DNA of 64,000 bases, from positions 1-64,000 of the forward strand of contig NZ_JAASQV010000002.1 of assembly GCF_011761945.1 (NCBI RefSeq), written 5' to 3'. Below are positions 56,940 to 64,000 of this stretch, piece after piece. Position numbers and translations under genes: made by a program. The notes under the pieces are model-generated. The model worked only from the letters and a program-made list of their open reading frames with translations, did not search any database and was not told the DNA's origin. Origin of the DNA: Sphingomonas leidyi (GTDB lineage: Bacteria; Pseudomonadota; Alphaproteobacteria; Sphingomonadales; Sphingomonadaceae). Position 1 is the first letter of the stretch. Each line of letters begins with the position of its first letter.

Positions 56940-58121
56940 ATGACCAGCCCGACCGACGTCGTCATCACCGCCGCCAAGCGCACCCCCGTGGGCAGCTTCC
57001 TCGGCGCTTTCGGCAGCACCCCCGCGCACGAGCTGGGCCGCATCGCGATCGAGGCGGCACTGGAACAGGCCGGCGTGAAGGGCGAGGAAGTCAGCGAAGT
57101 CATCCTCGGCCAGGTGCTCACCGCCGCGCAGGGCCAGAACCCCGCCCGCCAGGCTTCGATGGCCGCGGGCGTGCCCAAGGAAGTGCCCGCATGGAGCGTG
57201 CAGCAGGTCTGCGGCTCGGGCCTGCGCGCCGTGGCGCTCGCCGCCCAGGCGATCCAGACGGGCGATTCGACCATCGTCGTCGCCGGCGGCCAGGAGAGCA
57301 TGTCGCTCGCCAACCACGCCCAGGCGCTGCGTGCCGGCGCCAAGATGGGCGACGTCGCCCTGGTCGACACGATGATCAAGGACGGCCTGACCGACGTGTT
57401 CAACGGCTATCACATGGGCATCACCGCCGAGAACCTGGCCGAGCAATATCAGGTCACGCGCGCCGAGCAGGACGCGTTCGCCGTCGCCAGCCAGAACAAG
57501 GCCGAGGCCGCCCGCGCCGCCGGCCGCTTCAAGGACGAGATCGCCCCGGTCACGATCAAGGGCCGCAAGGGCGACACCATCGTCGCCGACGACGAATATA
57601 TCCGCGCCGGCGCCACGGTGGAGAGCGTCGCGGGCCTGCGCCCCGCCTTCAAGAAGGACGGTACCGTCACCGCCGCCAACGCATCGGGCCTCAACGACGG
57701 CGCCGCCGCGCTGGTGGTGATGTCGCGCGCCGAGGCCGAGAAGCGCGGCGCGCCGATCCTCGCGACGATCCGCAGCTGGGCCACCGCCGGCGTCGACCCG
57801 TCGATCATGGGCATCGGCCCGGTCCCGGCATCGCGCAAGGCGCTGGAAAAGGCCGGCTGGGCGATCGCCGACCTCGATCTGATCGAAGCGAACGAAGCCT
57901 TTGCCGCGCAGGCGCTGTCGGTGGGCAAGGAACTGGGCTGGGACGCGAGCAAGGTGAACGTCAATGGCGGCGCGATCGCCATCGGCCATCCGATCGGCGC
58001 TTCGGGCGCCCGCGTGCTCACCACCCTGATCTACGAGATGGCCAAGCGCGATGCGAAGAAGGGCCTGGCCACGCTCTGCATCGGCGGCGGCATGGGAATC
58101 GCCATGTGCGTCGAGCGCTGA
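56940..58121 (+). CDS. phaA: Acetyl-CoA acetyltransferase (thiolase)
   Basis: A 393-residue thiolase condensing two acetyl-CoA, the first PHB step. The active site has C91 ([11 protein letters not shown]), H350 ([14 protein letters not shown]) and C380 ([11 protein letters not shown]). ATG 56940 follows a GCAGGAGTCC region. The phaR, PhaC-like and thiolase grouping supports a PHB role, but general beta-oxidation thiolase is possible. No phaB reductase is next to it. Confidence 0.94.
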   Translation: MTSPTDVVITAAKRTPVGSFLGAFGSTPAHELGRIAIEAALEQAGVKGEEVSEVILGQVLTAAQGQNPARQASMAAGVPKEVPAWSVQQVCGSGLRAVALAAQAIQTGDSTIVVAGGQESMSLANHAQALRAGAKMGDVALVDTMIKDGLTDVFNGYHMGITAENLAEQYQVTRAEQDAFAVASQNKAEAARAAGRFKDEIAPVTIKGRKGDTIVADDEYIRAGATVESVAGLRPAFKKDGTVTAANASGLNDGAAALVVMSRAEAEKRGAPILATIRSWATAGVDPSIMGIGPVPASRKALEKAGWAIADLDLIEANEAFAAQALSVGKELGWDASKVNVNGGAIAIGHPIGASGARVLTTLIYEMAKRDAKKGLATLCIGGGMGIAMCVER

Positions 58122-58162
58122 GCGGCTTTCGTCGCGTTACGAAATGTTTCTAGCGGATGGGG

Positions 58163-58186
58163 CCTTAGCGTGTTGAAACGCTAAGG
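58163..58186. other. Hairpin in the thiolase/TonB receptor gap
   Basis: Perfect 9-base arms CCTTAGCGT (58163-58171) and ACGCTAAGG (58178-58186) with a 6-base loop. No T-run follows. It lies 41 bases after the thiolase stop and 178 bases before the receptor ATG. It may be part of termination or of receptor-gene control. Confidence 0.4.
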
Positions 58187-58209
58187 CACATTCTGAATGT
58201 TACATTAAC

Positions 58210-58252
58210 GCGCGCCAGTTTGAAATTTGGCGCGCTTGATAGTCTCTTTTTT
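58210..58252 (+). terminator. Probable terminator after the thiolase gene
   Basis: Arms GCGCGCCA (58210-58217) and TGGCGCGC (58228-58235) form an 8-base stem with a 10-base loop, followed 11 bases later by six T. The offset T-run makes this a moderate rather than a strong intrinsic terminator. It stands between thiolase and the TonB receptor. Confidence 0.5.
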
Positions 58253-58363
58253 GCAACACCGCGGACACAATTGCGCTGGCTAATATTTCCAGCCCTTGCG
58301 GTGCAGAAACACGTCCGGCTCATTCCTCCCTTCGGGCATTCCGCCCGAGGGGCAAAAGAACCA

Positions 58364-61300
58364 ATGAAAATCTCTCACTTGCTGAGCGCGACGGCGCTCG
58401 CCGGGTCGCTATTGGCAACGCCAGCCTTCGCCCAGGATTCGCAGCAGGCGCCGGCCACGAAGCAGACCGAAAAGGCGCAGGACGAGGAAATCGTCGTCAC
58501 CGGTTCGCGCATCCGCATCCGCAACACGATCGACGCCGCCGTGCCGGTGCAGACGATCACGGCGACGCAGCTGCTGGGCACCCGTGGCGACGTGTCGCTC
58601 GGCGACGCGCTCAACCAGCTGCCGCAGTTCCGCTCGACCTTCAGCCAGGCGAACTCGACCGGCTCGATCGGCACCGCCGGCCTCAGCCTGCTCGATCTGC
58701 GCGGCCTCGGCACCTCGCGCACGCTGACCCTGATCAACGGCCGCCGCGTCGTGTCGGCCGTGCCGGGCAGCTACACGCCCGACGTCAGCACCATTCCCTA
58801 CGACCTTGTCGACCGCATCGAGACCGTGACCGGCGGCCAGTCGGCCATCTATGGTTCGGACGCCATCGCGGGCGTCGCCAACTTCATCCTGCGCCGCGAC
58901 TATGACGGCGTGCGCGTCCGCGCGCAGAGCGGCATCAGCACCTATGGCGACCGCGGCACCTATCTGGTCAGCGCGCTCGCCGGCAAGAACCTGATGGACG
59001 GCCGCCTGAACGTCACTGCCTCGGCCGAATACACCCACGCGAACGAGCTCTATTATGCCGATCGCGACTATCTGGGTGCCTATGGCGGCGTGCCGGGCTT
59101 CATCACCTCGCAGATCACCACCGCGCCGAACCGCAATTTCGACGGCATTCCGAACACCGCCTTCGTTCCGCGCGGCGTCGTGTTCGGCAACCGCTCGATC
59201 GGCGGCACCGTCATCACGCAGTGCCCGTCCACCGCGACCACGGCCAATGCGGCACAGCGCGCGGCGATCTGCACCGGCCAGAATTCGCCGACCGGCAGCC
59301 CGATCGCCTATAACTACATGTTCGAGCCCGACGGCTCGCTGATCAAGGACTCGCCCGCCACCACGGGCATGACCGACAATCGCGCGATCGGCGGCGGCAT
59401 CCTGTTCGGCAAGTCGGCTTCGGGCGTCGAAGGCGCGATGCTCATGCCGAGCCAGGACCGCATCGTCGGCAACCTGCTGATCAACGGTGACTTCTCGCGC
59501 GCCTTCCGGCCGTTCGTCGAGCTCACCTATGCGCAGGTCAAGGTCCACCAGCAATCGGTGCAGCCGAGCTTCACCGGCGGCACGCTGAGCTCGACCTTCA
59601 GCGTCAACAACCCGTTCCTGACGACGGCCGCGCGCAACACGCTCACGACCATCCTGGCGCCCGGGGCGACGAGCTTCACGCTCAACCGCTTCAACAACGA
59701 CCTCGGCACCCGCGCCGAGTTCCACAACCGCAAGACCTATCGCGGCGTCATCGGCGTTGGCGGCGACCTCAGCGACACCGGCAACCTGCGTTACGAAATC
59801 GCCGCCAACTATGGCCGCACCGAGAACTCCTATCGCACCGGCGGCAACGTGCTGGTCACCCAGTTCAACCGCGCAGCGAACGCGGTGCTTGCACCGGCCG
59901 GCTATACGGGCTCGAACTTCGTGCTCAACGATGCGGGCCAGAAGGTGGTCTGCGGCGTCAATGCCGACGCCATCACGACCAATGACGACGCGGCCTGCTA
60001 TCCGATCAACCTGTTCGGCGAGAAGCGCTACGACCAGCGCGCGCTGAACTATATCCTGCATACCTCGACTCGCAACCAATGGGCCGAGCAGCTCGATTTC
60101 ACGGCCTTCGTGTCGGGTGATTCGAGCGGGTTGTTCAGCCTGCCGGGCGGCCCGGTCGGCTTCGCGATCGGCGGCGAATATCGCCGTGAGGACGCCTTCT
60201 CCGGCCAGGATTCGGTCACCGCGTCGGGCCAGACCTTCCTCAACCCGGCGGCGACCTTCGATCCGCCCGCGGTGAAGGTGAAGGAAGCCTATGGCGAACT
60301 GCGCATCCCGCTGCTCGCCAACCTGCCGCTCATCCGCGAGCTGACCTTCGAAGGCGCCGCGCGCGTCTCCGACTATGGCGGCACCACGGGTTCGGTCTGG
60401 GCGTGGAACGGCGGCGTCATCTGGGCTCCGCATCGCGACCTGCGCTTCCGCGGCACCTTCTCGAAGTCGGTCCGCGCGCCCAACCTGAGCAACCTCTATG
60501 CGACGGCGGCGACCACCTTCCAGAACAGCTTCACCGATCCGTGCGATCAGGCCGGCGGCACCAACGCGTCGAACAACATCACGACCAACCCGAACCGCGT
60601 GAAGAACTGCGCCGCGGCCGGCATCCCGACCACGATCACCTACACCGATCCGGTCTCGGGCAACGTGCTGACCCGTCCCTGGACCAACCAGACGACGGCC
60701 GGCCTGGCGGGCATCAACTCGGGCAACCCGAACCTGCTGCCGGAAAGCGGCTACAGCTTCACGGTCGGCACGGTGTTCACGCCCAAATTCGCTCCGGGCT
60801 TCAGCATCTCGGTCGATTACTACAATGTCCGCGTGAAGAACGTCATCTCGGGCCTCACCGGCCAGGCGATCATCAATCGCTGCTATGACGATCCCAGCGG
60901 CATCAACAACATCTTCTGCGCCGCGGTCTTCCGTCGCAGCAGCTCCAACGCCGTGGAGAACTATACCTTCAACGGCCAGTCGAATCGTCAGATCGACCAG
61001 TCGACCTTCAACCTGGCGCTTGCCGGCAACGGCAACAGCTTCATCAACCAGCCCTACAACTTCGCCAAGCTGGCAACGCGCGGCATCGACATCGACGTGG
61101 CCTATGACCACAAGTTCAATGACGATATCTCGATCAGCCTGCGCACCATCGTAAGCTATGTGATGGATCGCCTGTCCTACAGCTACATCACCGAGCCGAA
61201 CCGCTACGACCGTATCGACAGCACGCTGGGCGATCCGAAGTGGCAGGGCCAGTTCACGGCCAACGTCAAGCTGGGCAACGTCGATGTGAACTACAACGCG

Positions 61301-61588
61301 CGCTATGTCGGCAAGCAGATCGTCTCCGGGCTCGCCTACGAGACCTTCTTCCCGTCGCAGGGCCGCACGCCCACCAACCCGGATGCGCGTCCGTTCATCT
61401 ATTATGATCCGATCATCTACCAGAGCGTGCGGGTCGGCGTGAACGTGACCAAGGACTATCGCCTGTACTTCGGCGTAGACAATCTCACCAATGAACTGCC
61501 GCCGTACGATGCGACCGGCACGGGCAACGATGCGATCTACCCGAACACGGGCCGCTTCTTCTATGCGGGCGCCCAGGTTCGCTTCTGA
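58364..61588 (+). CDS. TonB-dependent outer-membrane receptor
   Basis: A 1074-residue receptor. Signal peptide ends PAFA. The plug starts DEEIVVTGSRIRIRNTIDAA, followed by VSLGDALNQLPQF, LLDLRGLGTSRTLTLINGRR and DLVDRIETVTGGQSAIYGSD. A 22-strand barrel ends with FYAGAQVRF, the expected C-terminal Phe. The GSRI pattern and size fit the large sphingomonad sugar/peptide receptors. Substrate cannot be told. The 242-base upstream gap carries hairpins. Confidence 0.95.
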   Translation: MKISHLLSATALAGSLLATPAFAQDSQQAPATKQTEKAQDEEIVVTGSRIRIRNTIDAAVPVQTITATQLLGTRGDVSLGDALNQLPQFRSTFSQANSTGSIGTAGLSLLDLRGLGTSRTLTLINGRRVVSAVPGSYTPDVSTIPYDLVDRIETVTGGQSAIYGSDAIAGVANFILRRDYDGVRVRAQSGISTYGDRGTYLVSALAGKNLMDGRLNVTASAEYTHANELYYADRDYLGAYGGVPGFITSQITTAPNRNFDGIPNTAFVPRGVVFGNRSIGGTVITQCPSTATTANAAQRAAICTGQNSPTGSPIAYNYMFEPDGSLIKDSPATTGMTDNRAIGGGILFGKSASGVEGAMLMPSQDRIVGNLLINGDFSRAFRPFVELTYAQVKVHQQSVQPSFTGGTLSSTFSVNNPFLTTAARNTLTTILAPGATSFTLNRFNNDLGTRAEFHNRKTYRGVIGVGGDLSDTGNLRYEIAANYGRTENSYRTGGNVLVTQFNRAANAVLAPAGYTGSNFVLNDAGQKVVCGVNADAITTNDDAACYPINLFGEKRYDQRALNYILHTSTRNQWAEQLDFTAFVSGDSSGLFSLPGGPVGFAIGGEYRREDAFSGQDSVTASGQTFLNPAATFDPPAVKVKEAYGELRIPLLANLPLIRELTFEGAARVSDYGGTTGSVWAWNGGVIWAPHRDLRFRGTFSKSVRAPNLSNLYATAATTFQNSFTDPCDQAGGTNASNNITTNPNRVKNCAAAGIPTTITYTDPVSGNVLTRPWTNQTTAGLAGINSGNPNLLPESGYSFTVGTVFTPKFAPGFSISVDYYNVRVKNVISGLTGQAIINRCYDDPSGINNIFCAAVFRRSSSNAVENYTFNGQSNRQIDQSTFNLALAGNGNSFINQPYNFAKLATRGIDIDVAYDHKFNDDISISLRTIVSYVMDRLSYSYITEPNRYDRIDSTLGDPKWQGQFTANVKLGNVDVNYNARYVGKQIVSGLAYETFFPSQGRTPTNPDARPFIYYDPIIYQSVRVGVNVTKDYRLYFGVDNLTNELPPYDATGTGNDAIYPNTGRFFYAGAQVRF

Positions 61589-61609
61589 TCCTTCGCTCCT
61601 GAAAACCGG

Positions 61610-61638
61610 AAAGGGCCGCTCGAAAGGGCGGCCCTTTT
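61610..61638. terminator. Bidirectional terminator between TonB receptor and alr
   Basis: Perfect 10-base arms AAAGGGCCGC (61610-61619) and GCGGCCCTTT (61628-61637) around an 8-base loop, with TTTT on the plus strand and AAA on the other. It lies two bases before the alr stop (minus strand), 21 bases after the receptor stop, and serves both convergent genes. Confidence 0.85.
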
Positions 61639-61639
61639 C

Positions 61640-62656
61640 TTATGCCCAGATCCGGTCGAAGCGCCCGCCGAGCCCGGTCAGCAGCTCATATTGCGAGAGG
61701 CCGCTCAGCGCCGCCGTCTCCGGCAGGCCATAGGACATCGCCACCCAGTCGCCCTCGCGCAGTTCGGGGAGCGCCGTCACGTCGATCGCAGTCAGGTCCA
61801 TCGAGACGCGACCGATCACCGGCAGGCCGACGCCCGCCACCATCGCCGATCCCCTGCCGGAGAAGCAGCGCAGATACCCGTCCGCATAGCCAAGGTTGAG
61901 GATCGCCACTTCGGTATCGGCCGGCGCGATCCAGGTCGCGTTGTACCCCACGCTCTCGCCGGCGCGGACCCGGCGGCGCTGGAGGATCTGCGCCTCCGGC
62001 GTCGCCACCTGGCGGATCGCATCGTGCCCGGGGCGCTGCCGGCCGCCATAGAGCGCGATGCCCGGCCGGGTGAGATCGAAGGCATAGTCGGCCCCCAGCG
62101 CGATGCCCGCCGAATTGGCCAGGCTCATCCGCTTCGCCGGCGTCCTGCCCTTGAGCGCGCCGAAGGCGGCAAGCTGCCGGGCGTTGAGCGGCACGTCCTC
62201 GTCGGCCGAGACGAGATGGCTCATCAGCGTCTCGATCGCCAGCCCGTCGAGCAGGCCCGCGCCGATCTCCTCGGCCGAGACGCCGAGCCGGTTCATCCCG
62301 GTATCGACCATCACGTCGCACGGCCGCCCCGTCGGCTTCCAGCGCTTCACCTGCTCCGCCGTGCTCAGCACCGGCCGGGCATGGGGGGCGTCGAGCGGGT
62401 CTTCGGCGCGCACGCCGTGCAGCACCGATACCGGGACGCCGAGGCCCGCGAGCGCCGCCGCCTCGCCCCAGGTCGCCACGAAGAAGTCGCGGCATCCCGC
62501 CTCGGCCAGCCGGGCCGCCACGTCGCGCGCGCCGAGCCCATAGCCATTGGCCTTGATCGCCGCACCGCACGAGGCGGCGCCGCCGAGTTTGGCCAGGTGC
62601 CGCCAGTTCGAGACGAGCGCGGCGCCGTCGAGCCGCAAGCGCAGGGGAGCAGTCAT
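61640..62656 (-). CDS. alr: Alanine racemase
   Basis: A 338-residue PLP enzyme making D-alanine for peptidoglycan. PLP lysine K35 is in AAIKANGYGLGA and catalytic Tyr238 in ESVGYNATW. Other marks are VDTGMNRLGV, LANSAGIALG, RPGIALYG and RVSMDLTAIDV. It is slightly shorter than the usual 355-370. ATG 62656 gives the usual start. The upstream MHS transporter gene ends 50 bases before it on the same strand. Confidence 0.95.
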   Translation of the reverse strand: MTAPLRLRLDGAALVSNWRHLAKLGGAASCGAAIKANGYGLGARDVAARLAEAGCRDFFVATWGEAAALAGLGVPVSVLHGVRAEDPLDAPHARPVLSTAEQVKRWKPTGRPCDVMVDTGMNRLGVSAEEIGAGLLDGLAIETLMSHLVSADEDVPLNARQLAAFGALKGRTPAKRMSLANSAGIALGADYAFDLTRPGIALYGGRQRPGHDAIRQVATPEAQILQRRRVRAGESVGYNATWIAPADTEVAILNLGYADGYLRCFSGRGSAMVAGVGLPVIGRVSMDLTAIDVTALPELREGDWVAMSYGLPETAALSGLSQYELLTGLGGRFDRIWA

Positions 62657-62706
62657 GCCCTTGCGGTTACGGGGTGCGCCCCCATGCCGCAATGGCTCTG
62701 ACCCAT

Positions 62707-64000
62707 TCAAAGATGGGGATGGACCTTGCGCGGCGGTTTCACCGTCTCGGTCAGCCCCAGCGCCGTCACCACCAGCGCCATCGCCACCACGGCGATGGTG
62801 TACCACAGCCCCGCATAGGGATCGCCCGTGCGCGCGACGATATACTGGCTGATGAAGGGCAGGAAGCCGCCGAAATAGCCGGTGCCGAGATGATAGGGGA
62901 TCGACATCGACGAATAGCGGATCCGGCTCGGGAACATCTCGCTGAGCAGCGCCGCGACCGGGCCATAGGTCGCGCCGGCCAGCGCCATCAGCCCCAGTAT
63001 CGCCAGCACGATCACCGCGATATTGCCCGCCGAGGGCATGGTGCGCTCCAGCCTGTAGCCGGCCGCGGCGAGCGCGGCGTCGAGCCCGGCGGGGCTGGCA
63101 TCCGCCACCGGCACGCCGCCGATCGTCACCACCACCGCCTCGGCCCGGTCGGTCTTGTAGGCGATGCCCTTCTTCGAAAGCTGGTCGAGGATCCGGCCAC
63201 AGGCATCCACTTGCTTGGCCGCGAAGGGATCATAGGTGCAGTCGGGGCCCCGCACGACCACCGGCGTGCGCTTCGCCGCCTCCGCCAGCCCCGGATTGGC
63301 CGCGCCGCCGATCGCCCAGAACAGCGGGAACAGCAGCACCAGCGTCAGCGCATAGCCGATCACGATCGGCTTCTTGCGCCCGATCCGATCGGACAGATGG
63401 CCGAACAGGATGAAGAAGCCGCATCCGGCGAGCGCCGACCCGCCGCAGATCAGCTGCGCGGTGGTCGGGTCCATCCGCATCGGCCCGGTGAGGAAGGAAA
63501 GCACCGAGAACATCGAGGTGTACCAGATCACCGTCAGCCCCGCCGCGATGCCGAACAGCGCGACGAAGAGCCGGGGCAGGTTGCCCGGATAGGTAAAGCT
63601 CTCGAGGAACGGGTTGCTCGCCGTCTCGCCGGCGTCCTTGATCGCCTGGAACACCGGGCTTTCGGAAAGCTTCAGGCGCATCCACAAGGATATGGCGAGC
63701 AGCAGGATCGAGAAGAGGAAGGGCAGGCGCCAGCCCCATGCCTCCCAGGTCGCGGCCGGCATCGGCGCCTTGAAGGCGAGCACCACCGCCAGGCTGAGGA
63801 TGAAGCCGCCGACCACGCTCGCCTGGATGAAGCTGGTGTGGAAGCCGGCGCGCCCGCCCGGCGAATGCTCGGCGACATAGATGGCGGCACCGCCATATTC
63901 GCCGCCCAGCGCCAGCCCCTGCGCCACCCGCATCAGCAGGATCAGCAGCGGCGCGGCGATGCCGATCGCGGCATAGCTCGGCACCAGGCCGATGCCGGCG
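62707..64000 (-). CDS. MFS transporter, metabolite:H+ symporter (MHS) family, partial
   Basis: At least 430 residues, cut by the right edge, where the frame continues into GIGLVPSYA-type sequence. Family marks are RVAQGLALGGEYGGAAIYVAEH and DRIGRKKPIVIGYAL. Helices 7 onward are separated by an unusual soluble insert of about 80 residues (from about 63320 down to 63040) with two Cys (GPDCTYDPF, VDACGRIL). It precedes alr by 50 bases. Likely an organic acid/H+ symporter; substrate unknown. Confidence 0.9.
   Translation of the reverse strand, partial: AGIGLVPSYAAIGIAAPLLILLMRVAQGLALGGEYGGAAIYVAEHSPGGRAGFHTSFIQASVVGGFILSLAVVLAFKAPMPAATWEAWGWRLPFLFSILLLAISLWMRLKLSESPVFQAIKDAGETASNPFLESFTYPGNLPRLFVALFGIAAGLTVIWYTSMFSVLSFLTGPMRMDPTTAQLICGGSALAGCGFFILFGHLSDRIGRKKPIVIGYALTLVLLFPLFWAIGGAANPGLAEAAKRTPVVVRGPDCTYDPFAAKQVDACGRILDQLSKKGIAYKTDRAEAVVVTIGGVPVADASPAGLDAALAAAGYRLERTMPSAGNIAVIVLAILGLMALAGATYGPVAALLSEMFPSRIRYSSMSIPYHLGTGYFGGFLPFISQYIVARTGDPYAGLWYTIAVVAMALVVTALGLTETVKPPRKVHPHL

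Noticed and set aside
58409..61111. A 900-codon minus-strand open frame opposite the TonB receptor
   Set aside because: The receptor is certain from its motifs; the opposite frame shows only Val/Ala/Arg/Asp-rich shadow sequence.

Overview
This window is chromosomal DNA from a high-GC alphaproteobacterium, most likely a Sphingomonas-type member of the Sphingomonadaceae. Pointers are the separate F1 ATPase operon with a short epsilon subunit and an N-terminally extended beta subunit, a NodT-type RND efflux operon, a glutathione synthetase/DedA pair, a large TonB-dependent receptor, a PhaR/PhaC-like/thiolase cluster, and GTG or TTG starts supported by 4-bp start/stop overlaps. All names rest on reading motifs and family resemblance; no database search was possible.

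Layout. 1-486: leftward promoter, AT-rich UP-like tract and boxA-bearing leader of a ribosomal RNA operon whose 16S gene lies off the left edge. 487-3546: polysaccharide flippase, CBS-domain protein, small membrane protein, DUF4167 protein. 3816-7229 (minus): translation operon hisS-prfA-unknown-prmC, every junction a 4-bp overlap. 7481-13326: three-gene RND efflux operon. 13398-15535: crotonase, tRNA-Gly(TCC) with a duplicated 3' end, hemW. 15671-20156: lpoA-like gene divergent from rsmI, then yraN, gshB and dedA. 20134-24377 (mostly minus): GAF protein, xerC, short transaldolase, and two related secreted proteins around a DUF2490 gene and a SnoaL-like gene. 24452-29872: priA, an HEXXH/TPR protein and a membrane-tethered trypsin-like protease. 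30239-31743 (minus): ada and DUF1203. 31919-34785: sugar transporter plus GH43 beta-xylosidase behind a perfect LacI-type palindrome. 34760-40507: PilZ protein, divergent subtilase-like lipoprotein, RhlE-type helicase, alpha/beta hydrolase, unknown periplasmic protein. 40774-46313: atpH-atpA-[LysE exporter]-atpG-atpD-[palindromic repeat]-atpC. 46431-54098: DUF6265, AraC regulator, membrane glycosyltransferase, cpaF, two retropepsin-like proteins, small membrane protein, exported methyltransferase-like protein. 54148-58121: a soluble MCP-like protein with reversed domain order, phaR, a PhaC-like hydrolase and thiolase. 58364-64000: TonB receptor, alanine racemase and an MHS transporter cut by the right edge.

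The window is mostly core genome with no phage, transposase or CRISPR. The most notable items are the reversed-order chemoreceptor-like protein, the LysE gene inside the ATP synthase operon, the inverted-repeat element between atpD and atpC, the tRNA-Gly 3' end duplication, a 24-bp perfect palindrome before gshB, a dispersed roughly 100-bp palindromic repeat, and several unusual secreted protease-like proteins.
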